Shown here in pieces: positions 15,593 through 24,382 of a stretch of DNA of 40,944 bases. Positions within the stretch are counted from its first letter, which is position 1. Every line of letters starts with the position of its first letter. Position numbers and translations under genes: made by a program. Origin of the DNA: Roseobacter sp. (lineage in GTDB: Bacteria > Pseudomonadota > Alphaproteobacteria > Rhodobacterales > Rhodobacteraceae); NCBI GenBank assembly GCA_024636425.1, contig JAGXHB010000291.1:1-40944 (forward strand). Direction: 5' to 3'. The notes beneath the pieces are model-generated. The model was not told where the DNA came from. It saw only the letters and a program-made list of their open reading frames with translations, and did not search any database.

Positions 15593-17475
15593 GCCGCCTG
15601 CCCTATCATTGCACCAACCTTTTCGGTAGCGGCAGGCGTGCTCTGCCCGGGATCAATCCGCAGCGCCCGCAAAGCGTTCAGGATCACTGCCACGTCGATG
15701 ACCTCCTGCAGCAACGCGCCCTGAACCGGCGTCAGATAGCCCAAAGCCGCGGCGATCATGCCTATGACCGACAGGCCGATGCCCGCCGCCACACTTTGCA
15801 GCGCGATGCGTCGCGCACCTCGAGCGATAATCAGACCGGGAAGCAATCGACCCAGATCATCGACCAGCAACACTACATCCGCCGCCTCTGCCGAGGCCGC
15901 CGCACCCCGTGCGCCCATAGCGACACCCACGTCCGCTGCTGCCAGCGCAGGTGCGTCGTTCACGCCGTCGCCGACCATCATCACCGGGCCGGTTTCCCGC
16001 GCTTCAACAACCAGTTGCACCTTTCTGTCCGGAGTGAGATCAGCTTCGATGCGATCAAGGCCCAGACCAAGCGTCAGGGCCTCGGCCACATCGTGGCGGT
16101 CGCCAGTTGCAAGCACAATCCGGTCGATCCCGTTGCGACGTAACGCCTGCAGCAGCGCAGGGATGCCGGGTCGCAGGGCATCTGCCATGACAAGATGACC
16201 CGCCGCCCGGCCATCAACCCCGACAGCCACGATCACAGCGCCAGGTTCTTCCATGCCGGTAACATCTGCCCCCGTCTGCGCCGCAACAAAGTCTGTGCCA
16301 CCGACCAGCACATCGCGGCCCCCCACCCGTCCAGCGACACCTTCGCCCGGCGTTTCGATCACGTCGGTCGGCACCGGCAAGCTTTGGTCGCGCGCGCGGG
16401 CAGCGGCCACAACCGCCTGCGCCACCGGATGCTGGGACGCCTGATCGAGGGCGGCGGCGAAGTAGAGAATTTCGTCTTCACTCAGCGCCCCTGTCCCCTT
16501 GATCGACACGATCCCCGGTCGCCCATCCGTCAGCGTGCCGGTCTTGTCCACGATCAATGTCTTGATGCGCGCCATCGACTCCAACGGCTTCGCGCCCTTG
16601 ATCAGCACGCCAAATCGCGCAGCACGCGAAAGGCCCGCCACCAGCGCCACGGGCACAGCGAGGATCAGCGGGCACGGCGTGGCGACAACCAGAACGGCGA
16701 CGGCCCGGATCGGATCGCCGGTGAACCACCAGGCCGCGCCCGCCAACGCGACCGTGACGGCCAGAAAGAGCAGCGAGTACCGGTCCGCCAGTCGCGCCAT
16801 CGGGGCCTTTGAGCGCTGCGCGGTTTCCACCAGACGCACAATCCCGGCGTAGGTGCTGTCGGCGGCCCGCGCAGTCGCGCGCAAATCAAACGCAGCGCCC
16901 GCATTGGTCGACCCGCTCATCACCGCCATGCCCTGCGATAACCGCACCGGCAGCGCTTCTCCGGTCAGCGCCGACTGGTCAAGCATCGCCTGCACCGCCT
17001 CGACCGTGCCATCGACCGGCGCGACCTCCCCCTGACGGATCAAAAGCAGGTCGCCCGCATTGATCGCGTCCAGCGGAATTTCCTCAAGCTGCCCGCCCCG
17101 GTGCCGCGTCGCCGTGCGCGCCACGCGTGACAGCAGATCGCGCATCTCGCGCCGGGCACGGCCCTCGGCGAAACTTTCCAGAAAAGTACCGCCCGAATAC
17201 ATCAGCGCTACGACGGCGGCGGCAAGGGCTTCGCCAACCAAAAGCGCCGCCGCCATCGACAGGGCTGCGACGATATCAAGCCCAACCTCGCCTTTGACAA
17301 GGCTGCGGACGATCTCGATGCAAAGCGCCGCAAGGACCGGCAGGACACCAGCCGCCCACGCGGCTGTGGCCAGCTCTGTCTGATCGGCGGCCCAAAGGCC
17401 AAGGCCCGCCGCAAGGCCAAATGCAGCGACGGTCAGCAAGGCGACCTTGATAATATCCGGTACGCCGAGCTTCAT
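15589..17475 (-). CDS. P1B-type heavy-metal-transporting ATPase
   Basis: The 628-aa protein has all P-type landmarks: actuator TGE at 171-173 (SALTGEALPV), transmembrane metal motif TPCP at 266-269 (VVATPCPLILAVPVA), phosphorylation Asp310 (IVDKTGTLTDG), the HP locus of heavy-metal pumps (ASQHPVAQAV) and the hinge MVGDGVNDAPALAAADVG. There is no N-terminal HMA or His-rich metal domain. The more common CPC motif is replaced by TPCP, which marks a less studied P1B subgroup; the metal cannot be predicted with confidence (Zn/Cd/Co, or another). No nearby metalloregulator of the MerR or ArsR type is seen. The upstream gap to cbpM is 144 bases, and it overlaps the STAS-permease gene downstream. Confidence 0.92.
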   Translation of the reverse strand: MKLGVPDIIKVALLTVAAFGLAAGLGLWAADQTELATAAWAAGVLPVLAALCIEIVRSLVKGEVGLDIVAALSMAAALLVGEALAAAVVALMYSGGTFLESFAEGRARREMRDLLSRVARTATRHRGGQLEEIPLDAINAGDLLLIRQGEVAPVDGTVEAVQAMLDQSALTGEALPVRLSQGMAVMSGSTNAGAAFDLRATARAADSTYAGIVRLVETAQRSKAPMARLADRYSLLFLAVTVALAGAAWWFTGDPIRAVAVLVVATPCPLILAVPVALVAGLSRAARFGVLIKGAKPLESMARIKTLIVDKTGTLTDGRPGIVSIKGTGALSEDEILYFAAALDQASQHPVAQAVVAAARARDQSLPVPTDVIETPGEGVAGRVGGRDVLVGGTDFVAAQTGADVTGMEEPGAVIVAVGVDGRAAGHLVMADALRPGIPALLQALRRNGIDRIVLATGDRHDVAEALTLGLGLDRIEADLTPDRKVQLVVEARETGPVMMVGDGVNDAPALAAADVGVAMGARGAAASAEAADVVLLVDDLGRLLPGLIIARGARRIALQSVAAGIGLSVIGMIAAALGYLTPVQGALLQEVIDVAVILNALRALRIDPGQSTPAATEKVGAMIGQAA

Positions 17476-17619
17476 AATGCGTCCCTGGATAGACGACTTG
17501 CCCAGCTATCATTGCGTATCATCGTGACGCGAAGCGTGGCGTCGCAGCCATCCAGCGCGACGGTCTCCGATAGAAAGCCAGCGCGTCGTGACAGATGCGT
17601 TATTATGCGCATCATCCGC
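17476..17619. other. Intergenic gap between cbpM and metal ATPase genes
   Basis: 144 bases in which I see no gene, FNR-type box or T-tailed hairpin. The two flanking genes face the same way, so either they share one message or the ATPase has its own unrecognised promoter here. Confidence 0.4.
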
Positions 17620-17949
17620 TCAGGCCTGTTGCAGCGCAGCACCGATGCGGCTTTGCAGGTCCGTTGGCAATGTCTGGATCACTTCGGTCAGCATCACGAG
17701 TTCCCGTCGTGCGCCGTGCAGCTGATCAACGAGTGAAATCACGATACCAACGGCCCCCTCATCAAGGTCAAGATCCTGGGCCAGATCGCAAAGCAGTTCC
17801 AGACGCGCGATGTCGACCTTGCGAAAGAAGATGCCTTCCTCAGCGCTTAGTGGACGAACAAGGTCGGCCTCGACGTATCTGCCAAGCTGCTGCCGGTTCA
17901 GGCGGGTAACGATCATGATGACCTCGTCGTCTGTGAAAAGTTCGGTCAT
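17620..17949 (-). CDS. cbpM: Chaperone-modulator protein CbpM
   Basis: The 109-aa MerR-like small protein starts MTELFTDDEVIMIVTRLNRQ, later FRKVDIARLELLCDLAQDLD and DEGAVGIVISLVDQLHGARR. This matches CbpM/YccD, which binds the J-domain of CbpA and inhibits its co-chaperone and DNA-binding activities. The start is ATG 17949, overlapping the cbpA stop (ATGA), the usual gene order. A longer in-frame extension to 17991 would run through the cbpA end and is not needed. Confidence 0.88.
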   Translation of the reverse strand: MTELFTDDEVIMIVTRLNRQQLGRYVEADLVRPLSAEEGIFFRKVDIARLELLCDLAQDLDLDEGAVGIVISLVDQLHGARRELVMLTEVIQTLPTDLQSRIGAALQQA

Positions 17950-18875
17950 GCGGCAGTTCCTTTCATCGACGCGGCGTGCGTTTTGCGCCATGCCGTCAGC
18001 AGATCGCGCAACTCTGGGTCCGGATCCTTTGGCACGACGATCTTCAGCTCTACCCGCTGATCGCCCACCGGCCTCCCCTTTCCCGCGACGCCACGCCCGC
18101 GCAAACGCAGGACCCGCCCCGAACTTGCACCGGGCGGGATCGTCAGCCCGACGGGACCATCTATAGTTGGGACAGTGACCTTGGCCCCCAGAATTGCGTC
18201 GTCAAAAGACACAGGCAGGGTCAGCAGTATATCGTCGCCTTCACGGCGGAAATCCGGGTGATCCTGCACGACCACAGTGATCAGCGCATCGCCCGCAGGC
18301 CCGCCGCCAAAACCGGGCGACCCCTTCCCACGAAGGCGCAGCGTCTGTCCGTCCTGCGTGCCGCGCGGGATCTTCACCGCGAGGCTCGCGCCACCCGGAA
18401 GGGTGATCGTGGTCTCGGCCCCGCGCACGGCATCCAGAAAGGGCACCTCCAACCGATAGCGCGCATCGGGTCCCGCCGCGCTTCGGCCGGTGCCACCAAA
18501 GTCGAACCCGCCCGCCCCCGCAGCCCGGTTGCGCAGGATTTCGGCAAAGATGTCGCCCGGATCGGTGTCCTGCCCGAACCCGCGCCGCTGCTGATAGACG
18601 TTGTCCGGTGCATCGGCGTAGTCGCGGTAATACTGACGCTGAGGACGCTCGGCCCCCTGCGCGTCGATCTCGCCCGCGTCAAAGCGCGCCCGCGTGTCAG
18701 GGTCTTTAAGCAGGTCATAGGCGGCAGATACCGCCTTGAACCGCGCCTCCGCCCCCTTGTCGTCAGGATGCAGATCAGGATGGCTGGTCCGCACCAGCTT
18801 GCGGTGCGCCTTCTTGATGTCGGCGGCACTCGCATCCTTGGTCAGGCCAAGGGTCTTGTAGGGGTCGGTACTCAT
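17946..18875 (-). CDS. cbpA: DnaJ-like co-chaperone / curved-DNA-binding protein CbpA
   Basis: The 309-aa protein has a J-domain at 5-70 with the HPD motif (LVRTSHPDLHPDDKGAEARF). A Gly/Phe-containing linker (QQRRGFGQDTDPGDIFAEIL) and two DnaJ C-terminal substrate-binding domains follow (PRGTQDGQTLRLRGKGSPG; IPPGASSGRVLRLRGRG). The Cys-rich zinc finger of DnaJ is absent, which identifies the CbpA type. It assists DnaK and in E. coli also binds curved DNA in starved cells. It heads the minus-strand run and has an FNR-type box 91 bases upstream (18966-18979), so low oxygen is a plausible inducer. Confidence 0.92.
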   Translation of the reverse strand: MSTDPYKTLGLTKDASAADIKKAHRKLVRTSHPDLHPDDKGAEARFKAVSAAYDLLKDPDTRARFDAGEIDAQGAERPQRQYYRDYADAPDNVYQQRRGFGQDTDPGDIFAEILRNRAAGAGGFDFGGTGRSAAGPDARYRLEVPFLDAVRGAETTITLPGGASLAVKIPRGTQDGQTLRLRGKGSPGFGGGPAGDALITVVVQDHPDFRREGDDILLTLPVSFDDAILGAKVTVPTIDGPVGLTIPPGASSGRVLRLRGRGVAGKGRPVGDQRVELKIVVPKDPDPELRDLLTAWRKTHAASMKGTAA

Positions 18876-18965
18876 TCATCAGGCCTTTTGCATGCGTCAG
18901 ACGGACTTCGCCCGTGGGCCACGAGCGGCTGAGTGAGCTATCCCACGGGGCAATCAGCGCTGTCC

Positions 18966-18979
18966 CTGATCCAGATCAA
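18966..18979. promoter_or_regulatory. FNR/CRP-type box between cbpA and the small ORF/sulP
   Basis: CTGAT-CCAG-ATCAA matches the FNR consensus TTGAT-N4-ATCAA at 9 of 10 half-site positions. It lies in the divergent region, 91 bases before the cbpA start and 119 bases before ATG 19098, so it could serve either direction. Confidence 0.75.
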
Positions 18980-19097
18980 TGTTGGGAACGTAAATTTGCG
19001 TTAGGTATACGATGCGACTCGCGGACCAATCGCTTCAGATACCCGCAGGCTCTCAAGTATAACATTCAACCTCACCCCTGACGAAAACGAGCTTACC

Positions 19098-19268
19098 ATG
19101 ACAGTGCCAGATACCAAAACACTAAAACCTGATGCACCATCCGCTGACCCTGTGGCGAAGAATTCCAAGGTGCCGCCTGACCAGCAGCCCGCCGCGCTCG
19201 CGCGGAAACAGCCGCTGGCAAAAACCGAGGACACGACCGACGACCCCTTCAACAACATGCCAGTTTGA
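19098..19268 (+). CDS. 56-aa Pro/Lys/Asp-rich hypothetical peptide
   Basis: A short frame starts ATG 19098 and ends TGA 19266-19268. It reads MTVPDTKTLKPDAPSADP, later PPDQQPAALARKQPLAKTED and ends DDPFNNMPV. Composition is disordered, charged, without Cys or membrane segment. Support for reality: it follows an FNR-type box, the codon choice is GC-rich at third positions like its neighbours, and no real gene covers it. Against: no strong ribosome site is visible (GAGC only). Function unknown. Confidence 0.5.
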   Translation: MTVPDTKTLKPDAPSADPVAKNSKVPPDQQPAALARKQPLAKTEDTTDDPFNNMPV

Positions 19269-19363
19269 TCGTCCTTCTTGCGAGGCAATGATTATATGCG
19301 CGACCCTTGGCGGGCTGCCATGACTTGCGCACCGATAGCGCTGGCCCGCAGGGGTATCCCAGA

Positions 19364-20623
19364 ATGACGCCCAAAATCCTGACGACCATGCGCAGCTACT
19401 CCGTGCCGCTGTTGATCGCCGATCTTTCGGCAGGCATCACCGTCGCGATGGTCGCGCTTCCGCTTAGCCTTGCTATCGCCATCGCCTCTGGGGCCGGCCC
19501 GGAAAAGGGTATCGTGACCGCCATCGTCGCGGGTTTCCTTATTTCGCTGTTTGGCGGCAGCCGCTTCCAGATCGGCGGGCCGACAGGGGCATTTATCGTC
19601 GTGGTCTACGGTATCATCGCCGCGCATGGCTATGACGGGCTGGTGCTGGCGACTTTCATGGCCGGCGTGATCCTGCTGGTCGCAGGATATTTCCGCGCAG
19701 GCAACCTGATCGCGCTGGTGCCTGAGCCGGTCGTCCACGGGTTTACCATCGGCATCGCAATTGTGATAGCAACCAGCCAGCTCAAGGATCTGTTTGGCCT
19801 CGATCTTGCCAACATCCCCGCTGAATTTTTCGAAAAGATCGTCGCCTTGTGGGCTGGGCGCGGCACGTTCAGCGCAGCTGCACTTGGCATCGGCCTTGCG
19901 TCCATGGTGCTGATCGTCGGCTTGCGACGTGCAGCACCCAAGCTGCCGGGGCTGATCGTGGCGGTCGGCGTGACATCCGCCCTTGTGGCGCTGGCATCGC
20001 TTCCCGTCGATACTATCCATTCCAGGTTCGGAGACCTGCCCCGCGGCCTGCCAATGCCGTCATTCCCCGCCGTCTCGCTCGGCCGGATCGTCGAATTGCT
20101 GCCCTCCGCCTTCGTCATTGCCTTTCTCGCAGGCGTGGAATCGCTTTTGTCAGCCGTCGTGGCGGACCGGATGACGCAAGGCCACCACCGTCCCAATGCC
20201 GAAGTTCTTGCCCAAGGGATTGCCAACATCGGCTCCGCGCTTTTCGGCGGCCTACCCGCCACGGGGGCCATCGCACGCACAGCGACGAACATCCGGGCGG
20301 GCGGCAAGACTCCGGTGGCGGGAATAATACACGCGCTCACGATTTTGCTGGTGATGTGGCTTGCCGCGCCCCTCGCAGGTTACCTTGCGATGCCCGCACT
20401 TGCGGCGCTGCTGATCCTGACAGCTTGGAACATGGCCGAACCGCAGAAGTGGCGCAGCTACCTCGCGGCGCGTCCGTCCGACCTGTTCCTGTTGCTGATG
20501 ACGATGACGCTTACCGTCCTGGTGGACCTGACCGTAGCCATCGGCGCAGGCGTTGCGCTTGGGCTTGCCCTGCGGCTGCGCAGGCGGGATGCGAAATCGG
20601 ACTGGTCCGGCCCGGAAAGGTGA
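19364..20623 (+). CDS. SulP-family anion transporter, no STAS domain
   Basis: From ATG 19364 (AGGGG about 10 bases before) the product has 419 aa, all in the membrane domain. Family landmarks are DLSAGITVAMVALPLSLAIA, SRFQIGGPTGAFIVVVYGII, FTIGIAIVIATSQLKDLFGL, AGVESLLSAVVADRMTQGHH and ATGAIARTATNIRAGGKTPV. The C-terminal STAS domain common in SulP proteins is missing; the protein ends after the last helix (LGLALRLRRRDAKSDW). Substrates of the family include sulfate and bicarbonate, and the sequence does not settle which. The 3' end runs against a decayed cupin gene on the other strand. Confidence 0.9.
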   Translation: MTPKILTTMRSYSVPLLIADLSAGITVAMVALPLSLAIAIASGAGPEKGIVTAIVAGFLISLFGGSRFQIGGPTGAFIVVVYGIIAAHGYDGLVLATFMAGVILLVAGYFRAGNLIALVPEPVVHGFTIGIAIVIATSQLKDLFGLDLANIPAEFFEKIVALWAGRGTFSAAALGIGLASMVLIVGLRRAAPKLPGLIVAVGVTSALVALASLPVDTIHSRFGDLPRGLPMPSFPAVSLGRIVELLPSAFVIAFLAGVESLLSAVVADRMTQGHHRPNAEVLAQGIANIGSALFGGLPATGAIARTATNIRAGGKTPVAGIIHALTILLVMWLAAPLAGYLAMPALAALLILTAWNMAEPQKWRSYLAARPSDLFLLLMTMTLTVLVDLTVAIGAGVALGLALRLRRRDAKSDWSGPER

Positions 20624-20636
20624 TGGTCAATCGGGT

Positions 20637-20877
20637 TCGGACCCGAACCACCTCCGCCGCACGCTCGGTCGCTTTGCCACCGAACGCCTCGTCCGCAGCA
20701 TCTGCGTCGGCCTTGTTCGCCTGCACCAGCCCGTCGCGGTGGTGCGCTGGCCCATAGATCGTATAAAGCTTCAGCGGCGCGTGTCCGGTGCAGATGGGTA
20801 CCTGACGACAGCACGCGACGGAAGTCGGTGTTGTCGTCTGTCAATTCCTCGATATAACCGATCTTGTTGGTCTCCAG
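20637..20877 (-). pseudogene. Cupin-domain protein with central barrel deleted
   Basis: On the minus strand one frame gives GYIEELTDDNTDFRRVLSSG and then THLH, typical of the N-terminus of small cupin proteins. The next frame, from about 20787, gives APLKLYTIYGPAHHRDGLVQ and then ANKADADAADEAFGGKATE, the well-known C-terminus of the same family. The two pieces meet at 20786-20788 with a frame change, and the middle (roughly 40 residues with the metal-binding His/Glu) is gone. No ATG starts the N part (CTG 20877 is at the expected place), and the stop has been lost into the sulP 3' end. The gene is dead. The deletion probably happened when the N-ATPase and sulP blocks were brought together. 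Confidence 0.7.
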
Positions 20878-20936
20878 ATGAAAATGCGAGGCCTGCGCCC
20901 TTTACATCGATCTTGCCCCATTTTGATGTGTTGGGG

Positions 20937-20950
20937 TTGATACAGATCAA
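20937..20950 (+). promoter_or_regulatory. Perfect FNR box upstream of the N-ATPase operon
   Basis: TTGAT-ACAG-ATCAA is a perfect match to the FNR/FnrL consensus (TTGAT-N4-ATCAA). Its centre lies 41 bases before the atpD ATG (20985), with no other gene between. Activation of the ATPase operon under low oxygen is the simplest reading. Confidence 0.88.
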
Positions 20951-20984
20951 TGCGCAGCTCCGCGCTACGGCGTAAATCCGCATC

Positions 20985-22465
<1,481 letters not shown>

Positions 22466-22469
<4 letters not shown>

Positions 22470-22873
22470 ACCTGCGCATCGTCACCCCCCTTTGCGTCGT
22501 CGTGGACGCGCAAGTTGACTCACTGCGAGCAGAGGATTCCAGCGGCAGCTTCGGCATATTGCCCGGCCACGCGCCGTTTTTGACCGCCCTCACAGTGTCT
22601 ATCATCAGCTGGAAACAGGACGCATCTGAACGTTTCAGCGCAGTCCGGGGCGGCATGTTGACCGTGATGGGCGACACCGTGTCCATCGCCACCCGCGAGG
22701 CCGTAGTGGGCGACGATCTGGCCACGCTCGATAGCGAGGTGCTTAATCGGTTCAAGGCAGAAGCAGATGCCGAAAGGGTCGACCGCGCCGAGACAGTGCA
22801 ACTGCAACTCAACGCAATCCGGCAGATGGTCACCCGCCTGCACGGCGGCGCAGATACGGGGGCGTTCCGCTGA
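22466..22873 (+). CDS. atpC: N-ATPase F1 subunit epsilon
   Basis: The 135-aa protein starts MNLRIVTPLCVVVDAQVDSL. The beta-sandwich domain carries SSGSFGILPGHAPFLTALTV (the conserved GilpgHapfl loop), then AVRGGMLTVMGDTVSIATRE. A C-terminal helical part follows (RFKAEADAERVDRAETVQLQ). It couples the catalytic head to the c-ring. The start is ATG 22466, overlapping the atpD stop. Longer in-frame readings into atpD are not coding. Confidence 0.93.
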
Positions 22874-23151
22874 TGGCCCGCCCCGAGGAAGACCCGCTGG
22901 TCATCGAGGCCCGCCTGCGCCGCGCCCGGCGCGACAAGTGGCTGCGCGAGGGCGATATGTCCGTCGGACGCAGGCTGGCACAGATCGGCGTGCTGGGCTG
23001 GATTTTCGTCGTCCCCACGCTTGCCGGCATGTTCCTTGGCCGCTGGCTTGACGGACATTACGACGCGGGCATTTTCTGGACCGCGCCTTGCATGGTTCTG
23101 GGGCTTTGTGTCGGCGGCTGGACCGCATGGAATTGGATGAACGCGAAATGA
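22873..23151 (+). CDS. atpQ: N-ATPase subunit AtpQ (AtpI-like)
   Basis: The 92-aa protein has a charged N-terminus (EARLRRARRDKWLREGD) and two membrane helices (about 33-54, LAQIGVLGWIFVVPTLAGMF; about 66-88, AGIFWTAPCMVLGLCVGGWT). The helix pair resembles AtpI, which is thought to help c-ring assembly or cation supply. It begins in the last base of the atpC stop and overlaps atpR, so it sits in the Q position of the atpDCQRBEFAG order described for N-ATPases. Confidence 0.88.
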   Translation: MARPEEDPLVIEARLRRARRDKWLREGDMSVGRRLAQIGVLGWIFVVPTLAGMFLGRWLDGHYDAGIFWTAPCMVLGLCVGGWTAWNWMNAK

Positions 23152-23435
23152 TAAACTTTCCGATCTTGCACCCTGCCGTCTTGCTGCCGATCTGTTTCTT
23201 TGGTGGGCTGATCATCGGGTTCGGCTTTTTCCGGGCACTGCGGGCGACGACCGACCTGATCCTGCGCCAAGGCAAACCGCTGCTGGCGCTGGCGCTGATG
23301 CTTGGGCGGATGTCGATGTTGGTCACCGCACTTTACATCTCCGTTCTGGCGGGCGGCCCCGCACTTTTGGCGGCCTTCGCGGGCGTGCTCTGCGCCAAGG
23401 CACTGATGCTCTACCGGGTGCGGCGGGAACCATGA
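23148..23435 (+). CDS. atpR: N-ATPase subunit AtpR
   Basis: The 95-aa protein has three hydrophobic helices (LHPAVLLPICFFGGLIIGFG; LALALMLGRMSMLVTALYIS; VLAGGPALLAAFAGVLCAKA) joined by basic loops (RALRATTDLILRQGK). AtpR is found only in N-ATPase operons; its exact job is not established, and help with c-ring assembly has been proposed. Start ATG 23148 overlaps atpQ; the stop overlaps atpB (ATGATG). Confidence 0.88.
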   Translation: MINFPILHPAVLLPICFFGGLIIGFGFFRALRATTDLILRQGKPLLALALMLGRMSMLVTALYISVLAGGPALLAAFAGVLCAKALMLYRVRREP

Positions 23436-24133
23436 TGGACTCGCCGCTCGATTCAATCGCTCTCTTCCACCTTGGTCCGGTGCCGATCACGCAAGCCATC
23501 CTGACCACCTGGGCGATCATGGCCGTCCTTGTGGCCGGGTCGTACCTGCTGACCCGCCACCTTGCCCTGATCCCGAGCAAGCGGCAGGCAGCACTTGAAC
23601 TGATCGTGACCACGCTGGACACCCAGATCAAGCAAACCACCGGTGCCACCCCCGCGCCCTACCGCAGCTTCATCGGCACGCTCTTCATGTTCATCCTGGT
23701 ATCCAACTGGTCCTCACTGATTCCCGGGGTCGAGCCGCCCACTGCCAAGCTGGAAACCGACGCGGCGCTGGCCGTGCTCGTTTTTCTGTCGGTTATCTGG
23801 TTCGGCGTGCGCGGCGCGGGCGTCGGCGGCTACCTCAAGTCCTTTGCCGCCCCAAATGTCGCAATGATCCCGCTCAACGTGCTCGAAAGCATCACCCGCG
23901 TCTTTTCGATGTTTGTGCGCCTTTTCGGCAACGTGATGAGCGGCGTCTTCGTCGTCGGCATCGTCGCCTCGCTGGCAGGGCTTCTGGTGCCGATCCCGCT
24001 TATGGCGCTCGACCTGCTTACGGGGCTGGTACAGGCCTATATCTTCGCTGTCCTCGCGATGGTCTTCATCTCGGCCACGATCAAAGACGGCCAGTCCGCT
24101 AAACCCCCTTCACCCCAGAAAAAGGATTCCTGA
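23432..24133 (+). CDS. atpB: N-ATPase Fo subunit a
   Basis: The 233-aa membrane stator subunit contains FIGTLFMFILVSNWSSLIPG and NVLESITRVFSMFVRLFGNV. Arg163 in VRLFGNVMSG is the essential arginine that faces the c-ring carboxylate. The C-terminal helix (AYIFAVLAMVFISATI) is as expected. The start is ATG 23432, overlapping atpR; a second ATG follows immediately. It is slightly shorter than the usual E. coli-type subunit (271 aa), in keeping with the N-type family. Confidence 0.94.
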   Translation: MMDSPLDSIALFHLGPVPITQAILTTWAIMAVLVAGSYLLTRHLALIPSKRQAALELIVTTLDTQIKQTTGATPAPYRSFIGTLFMFILVSNWSSLIPGVEPPTAKLETDAALAVLVFLSVIWFGVRGAGVGGYLKSFAAPNVAMIPLNVLESITRVFSMFVRLFGNVMSGVFVVGIVASLAGLLVPIPLMALDLLTGLVQAYIFAVLAMVFISATIKDGQSAKPPSPQKKDS

Positions 24134-24378
24134 TGGAATACGCCCCAATCGTCAGCATGATCTGCGCGGCCATCGCCGTCTCCTTCGGCTCAATCGGCCC
24201 CGCCTTCGCGGAGGGCCGCGCCGTGGCCGCCGCGATGGAGGCCATCGCCCGCCAGCCCGAAGCCGCGAACACGATCTCGCGCACGCTTTTCGTCGGTCTC
24301 GCGATGATCGAGACGACGGCGATCTACTGCCTCGTAATCGCATTGCTGCTGCTCTTCGCCAATCCGATGCTGGCCTGA
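24133..24378 (+). CDS. atpE: N-ATPase Fo subunit c with two carboxylates
   Basis: The 81-aa hairpin starts MEYAPIVSMICAAIAVSFGS and ends IALLLLFANPMLA. The loop is AIARQPEA. The ion carboxylate is Glu60 in helix 2 (AMIETTAIY), with Thr61 and Tyr65 at positions that help hold Na+ in Ilyobacter-type rings. In helix 1, Glu27 (GPAFAEGRA) stands where Na+-type rings have Gln. A second acid at this place is typical of N-type rings; a Burkholderia N-type c-ring was reported to be proton-specific. Whether this one moves H+ or Na+ is open. The start shares a base with the atpB stop. Confidence 0.95.
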   Translation: MEYAPIVSMICAAIAVSFGSIGPAFAEGRAVAAAMEAIARQPEAANTISRTLFVGLAMIETTAIYCLVIALLLLFANPMLA

Positions 24379-24382
24379 GCCC

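Noticed and set aside
17976..18932. A 318-codon plus-strand frame opposite cbpA
   Set aside because: Antisense shadow of a clear J-domain protein; the predicted product has no domain.
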